Positions 16,790-26,451 of a DNA stretch of 64,000 nucleotides are shown one piece after another. Numbering within the stretch: the stretch's first letter is position 1; every line of letters begins with the position of its first letter. The notes under the pieces were generated by a model that saw only the letters and a program-made list of their open reading frames with translations, did no database searches and was not told the DNA's origin. The stretch lies in the NCBI RefSeq assembly GCF_014202765.1, contig NZ_JACHHN010000010.1, forward strand, positions 1 to 64,000, written 5' to 3'. This stretch comes from Silvimonas terrae. GTDB lineage: Bacteria > Pseudomonadota > Gammaproteobacteria > Burkholderiales > Chitinibacteraceae. The position numbers and the translations under genes were made by a program.

Positions 16790-17323
16790 ATGAAACATCT
16801 AACCCGAATGATGCCCGTCGTCTTTGCGATGCTGGTTATGGGTGTTGCCAGTGTGGCCTGGGGTGGTACCACCACGGGCCAGGTCAACTCCACCATGACG
16901 CTGACCGCAGCATGCCAGGTCAATGGCAGCACCAGCAGCAGCGGCGTTAACTTTGGCACCCTCAATTTCGGTAGCCAGACCACCCTCTTCAACACGGCAA
17001 CCGCCCAGGTCAACGGCGGCAGCGGCGCGATTGCCGTGCAGTGCTCACCCGGCGCTGGCGCGGTGCTGACGTTCCAGGCTGGCCAGCATGATGCCCAGGT
17101 GAGTGGCGGCTCCCGCGCCATGGCCAACGGCAGCGGCAAGTTCATCCCGTACGATATTTACTCTGATGCCGGCTACAGCACGGTGCTGGCCAGTGGCGCA
17201 ACCGTGAACATCACGGAAGATGGCACGACGCAGACCGTCAACATTTATGGACGCGCCGTCGGGGTGGCCGGGCTGACGCCGGGCACATACACCGACGTCA
17301 TCGCGGTCCAGCTTAATTTCTGA
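16790..17323 (+). CDS. Csu-type pilin (spore coat U domain), second subunit
   Basis: A 177-residue SCPU-domain pilin with a signal peptide (cut near SVAWG, about residue 25). It shares the class pattern: TAACQVNG and AVQCSPG cysteines, NFGTLNFG, a YDIYSDAGY segment and the C-terminal GTYTDVIAVQLNF. A GGAGGG ribosome site precedes ATG 16790, which lies 18 bases after the first pilin gene. The three pilins differ considerably from each other, so they are probably distinct shaft or adaptor subunits rather than recent copies. Confidence 0.9.
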   Translation: MKHLTRMMPVVFAMLVMGVASVAWGGTTTGQVNSTMTLTAACQVNGSTSSSGVNFGTLNFGSQTTLFNTATAQVNGGSGAIAVQCSPGAGAVLTFQAGQHDAQVSGGSRAMANGSGKFIPYDIYSDAGYSTVLASGATVNITEDGTTQTVNIYGRAVGVAGLTPGTYTDVIAVQLNF

Positions 17324-17386
17324 ACCCCTTTCGCCACATTCACCCCGCTCCCTTGACCTGTACACCAGTCAGCCAGGAGAAGCGCG

Positions 17387-17911
17387 ATGGATTACTTGCC
17401 GCGGCGCGGTATGGCGTTGCTCGTCCTGCTCCTGGTGCTGGTCCCCGCCGCAGAGGCGGCCACCAGCACCACGTTCCAGGTGTCGGCCACCATTCAGGCG
17501 GGTTGCCAGGTGAACAACGCGGCCGCCCCGACCAGTGTGGGCACGCTGGGCACCCTCAATTTTGGTACGCAATCGGCCTTGTCGACCGCCACACTCAGTA
17601 CCAGCCTTACCCCCAATGCCTCTATCACGCTGGCCTGTACGCCTGGCGTGACCTTGAACATGCAAGTGGACAGTGGCCAGAGCTACGCTTCGGGCCGTCG
17701 CCTCAAGCGCACCAGCAACAGCCAGACCGTGGCGTACCAGCTATTCAGCAACGCCGCGTTGAGCAACGCTATTCCGGTCAACACCGCCACGGCCATCAAC
17801 TACAGCAATTCGGCGGCCATTCAGTTGCCCATTTACGGCAGCGTGCAACTGCCGGGCAATCTGCCGGCGGGCACGTATCAGGATCAGGTGGTGGTGACCT
17901 TGCAGTGGTAA
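17387..17911 (+). CDS. Csu-type pilin (spore coat U domain), third subunit
   Basis: A 174-residue SCPU-domain pilin. The signal peptide is short and leucine-rich (GMALLVLLLVLVPAAEA). Conserved cysteines sit in QAGCQVNN and LACTPG; LGTLNFGTQS and the closing GTYQDQVVVTLQW strand match the other pilins. ATG 17387 follows AGGAGA. By position before the chaperone it corresponds to CsuA or CsuB, but I cannot assign one to one. Confidence 0.9.
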   Translation: MDYLPRRGMALLVLLLVLVPAAEAATSTTFQVSATIQAGCQVNNAAAPTSVGTLGTLNFGTQSALSTATLSTSLTPNASITLACTPGVTLNMQVDSGQSYASGRRLKRTSNSQTVAYQLFSNAALSNAIPVNTATAINYSNSAAIQLPIYGSVQLPGNLPAGTYQDQVVVTLQW

Positions 17912-17953
17912 ACCCGACGCCGTTGTCGTTTGCCTTCATGTGGAGTGCCTGAC

Positions 17954-18736
17954 ATGGTTTTTCGCAACGCATGGCCCCTTGCCATTGCGCTGATGACCTC
18001 GCTCTTGCTGGCCTGGGCACCCGCCCGTGCAGGCAGTTCCGTGCTGATCTGGCCTATTGATCCGGTGATTGATAGCGACGCCAAAGCTGGCGCGTTGTGG
18101 CTGGAAAATCGCGGCGCGGATGCGGTGACCTTGCAAATCCGGATCTATGCCTGGGGCCAGAACGGCAAGGACGACACCTTCAAGGCGCAAAATGCGGTGG
18201 TCGCCAGCCCGCCGTTTGCTTCTATCCCGCCGGGAGAGCGCCAACTGGTGCGGCTTACCCGGATTGAGCCACCGCGGCCGGGTACGGAGGAGTCTTATCG
18301 GTTGCTGATTGATGAAATCCCCGCCGATGCACAGGGCGACAATGCCAGCGATGCACAGTCGGCGGGGATTACCTTCCAGATGCGCTACTCGGTACCGCTG
18401 TTTGTCTATGGCGATCATCTGTGGCTGAAAGAGGACCCCCGCAAAAAGCGCCTCGCCGCCGAACAAGGCGTACCGCGGCTGACGTGGCGTGCCGTGCGCG
18501 AGGGGGATCGTTATTTTCTGGAAATCACCAACCAGGGCGTGGTGCATGCGCGGCTGACAGAGGTCTCCATTGGCGTGCCGGGGCAGCAGCCGTATATGGT
18601 GGATGGCTTGCTGGGCTATGTGCTGGCCGGCGGCACCATGCGCTGGCCAGTGCCGCAACCCGTTGCGCCAAAGGCGGTGATGCGCGCGACCGTCAACGGG
18701 ACGGGTGAGCCAGGTGTTATTCCTTCCGCCAACTGA
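17954..18736 (+). CDS. csuC: Csu pilus periplasmic chaperone
   Basis: A 260-residue PapD-like chaperone with signal peptide (cut after about PARAG). N-terminal domain features are SSVLIWPIDPVI, ALWLENRGADAVTLQIRIYAW, SIPPGERQLVRLTR and a TEESYRLLIDEIP segment, as in CsuC-type archaic chaperones. It holds pilins in the periplasm and hands them to the usher. I use ATG 17954, with GTGGAG upstream, instead of an in-frame TTG 24 bases earlier. The stop is followed three bases later by the usher ATG, so the two are surely co-translated. Confidence 0.92.
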   Translation: MVFRNAWPLAIALMTSLLLAWAPARAGSSVLIWPIDPVIDSDAKAGALWLENRGADAVTLQIRIYAWGQNGKDDTFKAQNAVVASPPFASIPPGERQLVRLTRIEPPRPGTEESYRLLIDEIPADAQGDNASDAQSAGITFQMRYSVPLFVYGDHLWLKEDPRKKRLAAEQGVPRLTWRAVREGDRYFLEITNQGVVHARLTEVSIGVPGQQPYMVDGLLGYVLAGGTMRWPVPQPVAPKAVMRATVNGTGEPGVIPSAN

Positions 18737-18739
18737 CCC

Positions 18740-21160
18740 ATGCGGGCAGAACGGGAAAACGGCCCGGTATCAGTCCACCTCTCTGCCTTGCTGGTCCGTG
18801 CTGGTGGCCGGGCCGCGCTGCTTGGCATGTTGCTGCTGACGCCCACAGCGGGGCGCTCCGCCAGTACCGGTTTACCCCCTGCGCCGCGCGCCATGACGTC
18901 TCCGGCAGATACCGCGCTCTACCTTGAACTGGTCATCAACGGGTTGCCACAGGGCAAAGTGGTGCCCGTGATCAATCGGGATGGTCATTTCTATGTGGCC
19001 TTGTCTGACCTGTCCGGCTTGCATCTGCCCTCTGGCATCCGTTTTGATCTGGCCGATGGGGCGGCGGCGGTGGATACCGTGCCCGGGGTGAAAGTGAAGT
19101 ACGGCCAATCCACCCAGCAACTCTTGATTGATGTGCCACCAGACTGGCTGCCGACGCAAAACGTGGGTCCGGCGGTGCCCAGCGTGCATGCCCCCGCCCG
19201 GGCCAGCCCCGGTGCACTGTTCAACTATGACATCTATGCCAGCAAGCCGCAGATCGGCGCAGGTGGTGTTTCGGCCTGGCATGAGTTTCGCGCGTTTGAA
19301 GATGAAGGCGTGTTTTCCAGCACCGGCACCTACCACCGGTCGTTTGCCGGGCAGGCCCAAAGCGCGGATGGCTATACCCGCTACGACACCACGCTGACGC
19401 ATTCTGATGAAGACAGCATGCAGACCTGGCAATTGGGTGATGTGGTGACCAACTCCCTGTCCTGGACCAGCGCCGTGCGGCTGGGCGGCGGGCAGATTGC
19501 GCGGGATTTCTCTATCCGCCCGGATGTCATCACTTACCCCTTGCCGCGCTTTGCTGGCGAGACCGCGGTGCCGACCTCGGTCGATCTGTTTATCAACGGC
19601 TACAAAAGCAGCAGCGCACAGTTGCAGCCGGGGCCGTTTGCGCTGACCAACGTGCCGTATATCAATGGCGCGGGTGAGGCCGTGGTGGTCACGACGGACG
19701 CGCTGGGCCGCCAGGTCTCCACCACCATTCCATTCTATGTGGCAACCACCTTGCTGCGGCCTGGCGAAACCGACTTCTCCGTTGCCGGCGGCAAGCTGCG
19801 GATGGATTACGGCCTGCGCAGTTTTTCCTACGGAGATGGCGCGGTCAGTGGCACGCTGCGGGGCGGCGTGACCAATAACCTGACACTGGAAAGCCACGTT
19901 GAGGCGGCGCACGGCTTTGCCCTGGCCGGCGGCGGACTTGCCCTCAAGCTTGATGACGCAGGGGTCATCAATTTTTCTGCCAGCGGCAGTCATATGAATG
20001 GCCAGAGCGGCAACCAGGTCAGCGTGGGCTATCAGTACAGCAACCGGCGCTTCAGTTTCAATGCGCTGCATATCGGGCGCAGTCTCAACTACGGCGATTT
20101 GTCGACCTACGACATCAAGCTGGGCAGCTTTGCCCGCGCCAGCACCCAGGTGACCGGCAATGTGTCGCTGGATCGCTTTGGCAATATCGGCGCGGGGTAT
20201 TTTGACGTGAAATCGTCGGATGGCAGCCGCACCCGCCTCGTCAATTTGTCCTGGAGCCTGGGTTTGTGGGGCGCCAGCAGTATTTATTTTTCGCTCAACC
20301 GGGATCTGGACGAAAAAACCTGGGCGGGCGCAGCGCAACTGGTGGTCCCGCTGGATAACTGGGGCACCGTGACCGCCGGCATGCAGCATGTCCCGGGCAC
20401 AGGCAACCAGGAGCAACTGAACTACAGCCGTGCCGTGCCTTCAGAAGGCGGCTTTGGCTGGACGCTCAATGAAAGTCGCGGCAGCAATATGCCCGACTAC
20501 CACCAGGCTGACCTGACCTGGCGCAACCGCTATACGCAGTTGCAGGGCGGCGCGTACGGCAACCCGGGCAATTTCACCCGCTGGGGCGAGGCGACCGGGG
20601 CACTGGTGTATATGGACAGCGACGTGTTCCTGACCAACCGGGTGAACGAAGCCTTTGTGCTGGTCAGCGCAGACGGGCAACCGAACCTGCCGGTGCACTA
20701 CGAGAACCAGTATGTTGGCAGTACAGATCGCAACGGTCACTTGCTGGTGCCCTGGACCACCTCCTGGTATCCCGCACATTACGATATTGATCCGCTCAAT
20801 CTGCCGTCTGACTACGACACCCCCATTGTGGAACAGCGCGTAGCCGTGCGGGCGGGCAGTGGCTATTTGCTGGAGTTCCCGGTGCGGCACATTGTGGCCG
20901 CCGTCATCACGCTGGTCGATAGCCAGGGCCAACCCTTGCCGATTGGCACGCGGGTGACGTTGCTTGATAGCTCGGCGGTGATGCGGCTGGCGCTGGTAGG
21001 GTGGGATGGCAAAGTGTATTTCGACGACCTGCAGCCAGAAAACCGCATCCGGGCGGAACTGGCGAATGACCGGTTTTGCGAACTCACCTTTGCGGTGGAA
21101 AGCACCCGCCATACCGCTGCGCAGGTCGGCCCCTTGCTGTGCGTACCGGCAGGACCATGA
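18740..21160 (+). CDS. csuD: Csu pilus outer-membrane usher
   Basis: An 806-residue usher of the fimbrial usher family, the outer-membrane pore that assembles and secretes the pilus. After the signal region there is the N-terminal domain (LYLELVINGLPQGKVVPVI). A large beta-barrel follows, with typical pieces such as YPLPRFAGETAVPTSVDLF, NVPYINGAGEAVVVTTDALG and the plug-containing middle. It ends with C-terminal domains (PVRHIVAAVITLVDSQGQPL). Length matches CsuD-type ushers. The signal peptide is preceded by a polar stretch of about 20 residues, so an internal start is possible. Confidence 0.93.
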   Translation: MRAERENGPVSVHLSALLVRAGGRAALLGMLLLTPTAGRSASTGLPPAPRAMTSPADTALYLELVINGLPQGKVVPVINRDGHFYVALSDLSGLHLPSGIRFDLADGAAAVDTVPGVKVKYGQSTQQLLIDVPPDWLPTQNVGPAVPSVHAPARASPGALFNYDIYASKPQIGAGGVSAWHEFRAFEDEGVFSSTGTYHRSFAGQAQSADGYTRYDTTLTHSDEDSMQTWQLGDVVTNSLSWTSAVRLGGGQIARDFSIRPDVITYPLPRFAGETAVPTSVDLFINGYKSSSAQLQPGPFALTNVPYINGAGEAVVVTTDALGRQVSTTIPFYVATTLLRPGETDFSVAGGKLRMDYGLRSFSYGDGAVSGTLRGGVTNNLTLESHVEAAHGFALAGGGLALKLDDAGVINFSASGSHMNGQSGNQVSVGYQYSNRRFSFNALHIGRSLNYGDLSTYDIKLGSFARASTQVTGNVSLDRFGNIGAGYFDVKSSDGSRTRLVNLSWSLGLWGASSIYFSLNRDLDEKTWAGAAQLVVPLDNWGTVTAGMQHVPGTGNQEQLNYSRAVPSEGGFGWTLNESRGSNMPDYHQADLTWRNRYTQLQGGAYGNPGNFTRWGEATGALVYMDSDVFLTNRVNEAFVLVSADGQPNLPVHYENQYVGSTDRNGHLLVPWTTSWYPAHYDIDPLNLPSDYDTPIVEQRVAVRAGSGYLLEFPVRHIVAAVITLVDSQGQPLPIGTRVTLLDSSAVMRLALVGWDGKVYFDDLQPENRIRAELANDRFCELTFAVESTRHTAAQVGPLLCVPAGP

Positions 21161-21179
21161 TGGGCATAAGGAGCAAGCA

Positions 21180-22172
21180 ATGAGCCTTTTGAAAAACCTG
21201 GGACGGCTGCTGCTGGCGGGTATGTTCATGGCCAGTGCCGCCACAACGTGGGCCGCCGCCGCGTGCCAGGCCAGTAACGGTACCGGGTCTCTGGGCACGA
21301 CCATCAGTTCGTTTTCTGTCTACAACGCCCAGCAATCCACCACGGCCACCAGCGGCATCAAATGCACCGGTTCGCTGGTGTCCTTGCTGGGTACCAATGT
21401 GGTGACGGTCACCATTGCCAACTCCGCCAACAAAACCGGCACCCAGGCCCGGTTACTCAACACGACGACGGGGGCCGATTATGTGCCCTATATCATCTGC
21501 AAGGATTCCAGCTGCGGCACCGTTTACAACGTCGGCTCGTCCATCACCTGGAGCAGTACCTCGCTGCTGGGTTTGCTGGGGCTGTTCAACAACAGTGACG
21601 GCAGTCTGCCGCTCTACATCCGCACCATGACCGGCGCGCGGGTGGCGGCGGGCAATTACACGGATACGCTCACCCTGAACTGGACCTGGCAATTGTGCGA
21701 TCTGGGCGTCGGAGGCTTATGCCTTGTGATCACCGGATCGGGGACCTCAACGGTCGGGTTGTCGATGGGTGTGGTCAACGATTGTGTGCTGACGGCACCC
21801 AACGTGCTGTTTGGCGTGGCCCCGCTGGCCAACGGCTTTGCGGACGTGAACCAGGTGGTTCAGGTGGTATGTACCAAGGGCGCCAGCTACACGGTGGGGA
21901 TGTCCAACGGCAACAACTGGTCTGGCACGGTGCGACAGATGAAAAGCACGGCCGGCGGCTTTTTGCAGTACGACATCTATAAACCGGACAGCACGCGCTG
22001 GGGCCCCACCGGCACGGACCGGCGCAGCAGCAGCGCGGCCGATGCCAATGCCGGCACCTATGACGGCGTGACCACCCAGGGTTACAACTATCGCGCCAGT
22101 GTGATCCAGACCCAGACCACACCGGCCACAGGGGCCTACACCGACCTGATCACGCTGGATATCCTGTTTTAA
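21180..22172 (+). CDS. csuE: Csu pilus tip adhesin-like protein (two SCPU domains)
   Basis: A 330-residue secreted protein with a signal peptide cut near TTWAAA (about residue 25) and two SCPU domains. The first starts ACQASNGTGSLGTT; the second starts near VVNDCVLTAPNVLFGV and ends ATGAYTDLITLDILF. This two-domain layout is that of CsuE, the adhesive tip of Csu pili, whose N-terminal domain binds hydrophobic surfaces. ATG 21180 has ATAAGGAG upstream and lies 19 bases after the usher stop, so longer in-frame starts inside the usher gene are rejected. Confidence 0.9.
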   Translation: MSLLKNLGRLLLAGMFMASAATTWAAAACQASNGTGSLGTTISSFSVYNAQQSTTATSGIKCTGSLVSLLGTNVVTVTIANSANKTGTQARLLNTTTGADYVPYIICKDSSCGTVYNVGSSITWSSTSLLGLLGLFNNSDGSLPLYIRTMTGARVAAGNYTDTLTLNWTWQLCDLGVGGLCLVITGSGTSTVGLSMGVVNDCVLTAPNVLFGVAPLANGFADVNQVVQVVCTKGASYTVGMSNGNNWSGTVRQMKSTAGGFLQYDIYKPDSTRWGPTGTDRRSSSAADANAGTYDGVTTQGYNYRASVIQTQTTPATGAYTDLITLDILF

Positions 22173-22217
22173 CGCGCGGCACTATGCTGAAACAGACGCC
22201 TCAAGCGGAGTGGCCCT

Positions 22218-22865
22218 GTGCGTGCCTGGTCTGTGGTGATGTGGATAATGATGGCGCCGGTGATCGCGGCCGATCACAACGCGGCATGGCGCGCCTATCA
22301 ACAAGGTGATTACGCCCATGCGTTACCGGCGTACCGGGCGGCCGCGCAAAAAGGTCAGCCGCTGGCACAGTACAACTACGCCATGATGCTATGGCGCGGT
22401 GAGGGTACGGCAATCGCGCCCGATGAAGCCATTGTCTGGCTGCGCAAAGCCGCAGACGGGCATCTGGCCCAGGCCCAGTACGCGCTGGGTTTGCTGTATG
22501 AAAACGGCGACCATCTGCCCCGCTCGCAAACCGATGCCACCCACTGGTTTTTACTGGCCGCCGCGCAAGGCCATACGGATGCGCAAACCAGCGTCGCCAC
22601 GCAGTACTTTCTGGGGCGCGGCGCACCCAAAGACATGGTGCAGGCCGCGCGCTGGTACAGACAAGCGGCGGAAGGTGGCGATGTGGGCGCGCAGTATATC
22701 GTCGCCACCATGTATGAAAAGGGGGAAGGCCAACCCCAAGACCTGGCCGAGGCGTGGCGCTGGTATTCCGCCGCCGCCTTGCAAGGAGACCCCGCTGCGG
22801 CCATCCGCGCGCGGGATCTGGGGCAGCGTTTGCGCGGTGCCGGCGTGGCCAGCGCCGCGCATTAG
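22218..22865 (+). CDS. Exported Sel1-repeat protein
   Basis: A 215-residue protein with a signal peptide (MRAWSVVMWIMMAPVIA) and about four to five Sel1-like repeats of 36 residues, seen as AEAWRWYSAAALQG, AARWYRQAAEGGDVGAQY, ATHWFLLAAAQGHTDAQ and AIVWLRKAADGHLAQAQYALGLLYE. Sel1 repeats are protein-interaction solenoids. The start is GTG 22218 with GGAG upstream; ATG codons inside the signal peptide are alternatives. It lies 45 bases after the tip adhesin gene, so it may belong to the pilus operon; a pilus role is only inferred. It converges with the MCP gene, with three bases between the stops. Confidence 0.82.
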   Translation: MRAWSVVMWIMMAPVIAADHNAAWRAYQQGDYAHALPAYRAAAQKGQPLAQYNYAMMLWRGEGTAIAPDEAIVWLRKAADGHLAQAQYALGLLYENGDHLPRSQTDATHWFLLAAAQGHTDAQTSVATQYFLGRGAPKDMVQAARWYRQAAEGGDVGAQYIVATMYEKGEGQPQDLAEAWRWYSAAALQGDPAAAIRARDLGQRLRGAGVASAAH

Positions 22866-22868
22866 GGC

Positions 22869-24479
22869 TTACACCCGAAAGCGTCCGGCGGTGCTGCGCA
22901 GGTCTTGCGCCAGGCTTTCCAGCTTGCGCACGGATTCCAGCGCGCTGTGGACGGAGTGATCGGAGGCTTCCACCATCTGCGCAATGCGTTCGATATGGCC
23001 GGCAATGCTGTTGCTGGCTTCGCTCTGTTCGCGCGTGGCACCGGCTACTTCGCGGATTTTATCCAGCGTGTTGGCGGCGGCCTGGCTGATTTCCTGCAGC
23101 GATGCCGCCGCACGTTCGGCCAGGTTTACCCCGTGTTCCACCTGCGATGTCACCTGGGTCATGCCGGTCACGGCCTGGCCGGTATCGTGCTGTACGGCTT
23201 CAATGGTGCGGGTAATGTCCTGGGTCGCCCCGGTGGTGCGTTCTGCCAGTTTGCGCACTTCGTCGGCCACCACGGCAAAGCCGCGGCCTTGTTCGCCGGC
23301 ACGGGCCGCTTCAATCGCGGCATTCAGTGCCAACAGGTTGGTCTGGTCGGCAATTTCGCGGATCACCCGGGCAATGCCGTCAATCTCGCGCGAGCGCTCT
23401 ACCAGGCCATGAATCTGGGTGGTGGCATCGCCCACCTTTTGCGAAATCTGGCGGATTTCGCCAGCCGCCTCATGCACCAGTTGTTCGCCATCGGTCGCCA
23501 GTTTGACCGAGTGTTGCGAACTGCCCGCGCTATCGCCCGCGTTGGATGAGACATGGTTGATGCTCACGGTCATTTCTTCCACCGCAGCGGCCGTGCTGGC
23601 GGTGAATTCCGATGAGGCGCGCGAGCCCTCGCTGATCTGGTTCATCTGCCGGGTGAGCGAGGACGCGGCCTCGGCCAGGCTGCTGGCGGCGTCGTTAAAG
23701 CGTTGCGCCATATCCCTCAGGCCATCCTGCATGCGGCTCATGGCACCCAACAGGCTGTCGCTGCGGCCGTCCACCTTGATACGGCGGGTCAGATCGCCCG
23801 CTGCAATGGCAGAGGCAATTTCGGCCGCATAACCCGGATCGCCGCCGAGCTGGCCAATGATACGGCGGGACATGCCGATCAACAGCGCGGCCACCACGGC
23901 CAGCACAATACACACCACCACCAGCATCACGCCGGCCTGGTTCCAGAAGCTGGTATCAATATCGTCAATGAAAAAGCCGATGCCGATGATCCATTGCCAC
24001 GGTTCAAATTTGACGACGCCGTTGAGCTTGGGCAAATCGGCTTTGGTGCCGGGTTTGGGCGTGAGAATGTTCATCAGGCCAATGCGATCACGCGCCAGCG
24101 CTTCGTCATACAACTCGGAGGTATAACGACCATCGGGCATGCGCGTGCCCTTGTCGATCTTGCCGACGCGGTCCGGGTTGGGGTGCACGATCATGCGGTT
24201 GTCAGTGCCGCGTACAAAGAAATAAATATCTTTGAAGCGCATATGGCTCAGGGCCTCGCCGGCGCGTTTTTGCGCTTCGTCGTGGCTCAGTTTGCCGGCG
24301 GCTTCTTGCTGCTGGAAGTAAGTGACCATGCTGTTGGCCTGTTCCAGCGCAGTTCTGATCTGACCTTCGCGGTCCGCCATCATGGCGTGACGCAAACTGA
24401 TCAGCCCGACAGCGGCACTGATCAACAAGCCGGCCAGGGCCGCCCCAATGATGATCCAGACACGGGTTTGTAGCTTCAT
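22869..24479 (-). CDS. Methyl-accepting chemotaxis protein with Cache-type sensor
   Basis: A 536-residue chemoreceptor. A membrane segment (about 7-29) is followed by a periplasmic single-Cache-like domain ([21 protein letters not shown], then [15 protein letters not shown]). A second membrane segment (about 190-212), a HAMP region and the cytoplasmic coiled coil follow. The conserved tip is intact: [20 protein letters not shown] with [18 protein letters not shown]. It signals to CheA/CheW arrays; related Cache receptors sense small organic acids or amines. I start at MKLQTRVW (ATG 24479, GAGGGG upstream). It is transcribed alone. Confidence 0.93.
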   Translation of the reverse strand: MKLQTRVWIIIGAALAGLLISAAVGLISLRHAMMADREGQIRTALEQANSMVTYFQQQEAAGKLSHDEAQKRAGEALSHMRFKDIYFFVRGTDNRMIVHPNPDRVGKIDKGTRMPDGRYTSELYDEALARDRIGLMNILTPKPGTKADLPKLNGVVKFEPWQWIIGIGFFIDDIDTSFWNQAGVMLVVVCIVLAVVAALLIGMSRRIIGQLGGDPGYAAEIASAIAAGDLTRRIKVDGRSDSLLGAMSRMQDGLRDMAQRFNDAASSLAEAASSLTRQMNQISEGSRASSEFTASTAAAVEEMTVSINHVSSNAGDSAGSSQHSVKLATDGEQLVHEAAGEIRQISQKVGDATTQIHGLVERSREIDGIARVIREIADQTNLLALNAAIEAARAGEQGRGFAVVADEVRKLAERTTGATQDITRTIEAVQHDTGQAVTGMTQVTSQVEHGVNLAERAAASLQEISQAAANTLDKIREVAGATREQSEASNSIAGHIERIAQMVEASDHSVHSALESVRKLESLAQDLRSTAGRFRV

Positions 24480-24594
24480 TGCAGGCCCCTCACTCAGCAG
24501 TGCCAAAGTGTTTTAAATGACATTGGAATTGTAAGGCTACAGCGTATTTATTAAATATAAAAGCGTTTGAAGCTGACGCTGGCGGACGGTGGAC

Positions 24595-25749
24595 TCAGGG
24601 CTGATCGTGCCGGAACGGGGTTTGTGCTGCTAACGTTTCAGCCCACTCATCGACAGCCTGGCGCTCATTCTTCAAAAAGCGTCCAACGGCATCGGCAAAG
24701 CGGGGATCGGCCAGCCAGTGCACCGACCACATCGTGACCGGAAGAAAGCCCCGCGCAAGCTTGTGTTCTCCCTGGGCGCCCCCTTCAAAGGTATCCAGAC
24801 CGCGTTCCAGTGCAAACTCCAGCCCCTGGTAATAGCACAGCTCAAAATGTAGTCCGGGCACAAAACCGGCCGCATCCCACTGCGCGCCCCAGTAACGGCC
24901 ATAGAGCGCATCCGGCCCCACCAGATCAAACGCGGCGGCAATGGGCTTGCCGTCGCGGCTGGCAATGATCAGCAGGCACGCTTCAGGCATCGCCGCGTGC
25001 AACTGCCGGAAAAACGCCAGGTTCAGATAGGGGTGAGAGCGGTGCTCCCGATATGTATTGTTGTAGCAGCGAATAAAGAAAGCCCAGTCTTCATCCGTGA
25101 TATCCGCAGCATATTTACGCGCTACCGTGATGTCGCCGGCCGGGCCGTTGAGCGCTTTGCGCCGTTCCTGGCGGATTTTTTTGCGCTTGTCGTGATTCAT
25201 GCTGGCAAGGAAATCATCAAACGTGTGCCAGGCCGGATCGCGCTGCCAGTGAAACTGGATTTGCTCGCGCAGTTGCATCCCGCAGGTGGCGGCAAGGCGG
25301 GCGTCCTCCTCATGCGGGAACAGGATATGCAGCGATGAATCCCCCAGTTCCCGCGTGATGCCAATGGCGCTTTCCACCAGCAGGCGGCGATCCTCATCGC
25401 TGCGCGCCAGTAAACGTGCTCCGGGTAGCGGGCTGAATGGCACGGCACTGACCAGCTTGGGGTAGTACGCCAGCCCGTGCTGCTCATAGGCACGCGCCCA
25501 CGCCCAGTCGAACACGTATTCGCCCCAGGAGTGAGACTTGCGGTACAGCAATAGCGCGCCCACCAGTTCGTCATCGCGCCACAGAGTCAGATGGCAGGGT
25601 TGCCAGCCGCTGTCGGCATCGACACAGGCGCTTTGTTCCAGCGCGGCCAGGTAGGCGTGTTGCAATGCCGGGTGCGCCCCGGCCAGGGCGTTCCAGGCCG
25701 GCGCGGGGATTTCGGCCAGTTGTTCGCAAATACGCAGGGTGACAGACAA
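24595..25749 (-). CDS. FemAB-like GNAT-fold acyltransferase
   Basis: A 384-residue protein of the FemAB-like family (peptidoglycan-related GNAT fold, formerly DUF482). Conserved pieces are YPKLVSAVPFSPLPGARLL, QIQFHWQRDPAWHTFDDFLASMNHDKRKKIRQERRK and ALYGRYWGAQWDAAGFVPGLHFELCYYQGLEFALERGL, ending with QGEHKLARGFLPVTMWSVHWL. The family has no firmly established substrate in Gram-negative bacteria. The gene lies 12 bases downstream of the redoxin gene on the same strand and is probably co-transcribed with it. Confidence 0.88.
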   Translation of the reverse strand: MSVTLRICEQLAEIPAPAWNALAGAHPALQHAYLAALEQSACVDADSGWQPCHLTLWRDDELVGALLLYRKSHSWGEYVFDWAWARAYEQHGLAYYPKLVSAVPFSPLPGARLLARSDEDRRLLVESAIGITRELGDSSLHILFPHEEDARLAATCGMQLREQIQFHWQRDPAWHTFDDFLASMNHDKRKKIRQERRKALNGPAGDITVARKYAADITDEDWAFFIRCYNNTYREHRSHPYLNLAFFRQLHAAMPEACLLIIASRDGKPIAAAFDLVGPDALYGRYWGAQWDAAGFVPGLHFELCYYQGLEFALERGLDTFEGGAQGEHKLARGFLPVTMWSVHWLADPRFADAVGRFLKNERQAVDEWAETLAAQTPFRHDQP

Positions 25750-25761
25750 GCGCGCCAGGCC

Positions 25762-26343
25762 TCAATGCAGCTGAAAATAGTCCGGCTCGTTGCCGGCTTT
25801 CCATTTGATATTGCAACCCATGCTGGGGATTTGTTCCGCCAGCGGTGGTTTGCCATCTACCAGGGCACTGACCGCACGCTGGATATCTTGCCCGGTCGGT
25901 ACGCCCAGGTTGGGGCGAGACGTATCAAACTGGCCGCGATAGACCAGCTTCAGTTGCGCATCAAACAGGTAGAAATCCGGCGTGCAGGCGGCACCAAACG
26001 CTTTGGCGGCATCCTGGGTTTCGTCATACAAATAGGGGAAGGTGTAGCGTTGCTCGGCCGCGTGGCGGGCCATCAGCAACGGTGCATCGTCCGGGTAGTT
26101 CTCTACATCGTTGCTGGAGATTGCCACCATGCCGACGCCCACTTCGGCCAGTTGTGCGCCCAGCGGGGCCAGCACCGGATTGATGTGTTTGACGTAGGGG
26201 CAATGGTTGCAGATAAACGCCACCAGCAAACCACGATTACCGGCCAGATCGGCCAGTGTGTGGGGGCGGCCTTCGCCATCAGGAAGGGTAAAGCCGGGCA
26301 TGGGTGTGCCCAGCGCCAACATTGTGGAATACGTTCTGGCCAT
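25762..26343 (-). CDS. Thioredoxin-fold redoxin (AhpC/TSA-like)
   Basis: A 193-residue thioredoxin-fold protein with the redox motif C45-N-H-C48 in FICNHCPYVKHI, a cis-proline element (ACTPDFYLFD) and the family segment PTGQDIQRAVSALVDGKPP. No signal peptide is seen, so it is cytoplasmic. Members are annotated as thioredoxin-like or peroxiredoxin-like with unknown partners. ATG 26343 is chosen because the AGGTG before it is at proper distance, and that site overlaps an alternative GTG start three codons upstream. It leads a two-gene unit with the FemAB-like gene. Confidence 0.85.
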   Translation of the reverse strand: MARTYSTMLALGTPMPGFTLPDGEGRPHTLADLAGNRGLLVAFICNHCPYVKHINPVLAPLGAQLAEVGVGMVAISSNDVENYPDDAPLLMARHAAEQRYTFPYLYDETQDAAKAFGAACTPDFYLFDAQLKLVYRGQFDTSRPNLGVPTGQDIQRAVSALVDGKPPLAEQIPSMGCNIKWKAGNEPDYFQLH

Positions 26344-26451
26344 GACGGTCACCTGTCAGTTGAGATGGAGAAGATGGGGGCAATTGCGCGAATTTCCCCA
26401 TTCTAGTCGCATGTCATGACGTGCGGCAGCGTCATGGCCCAAGTCAGCACA

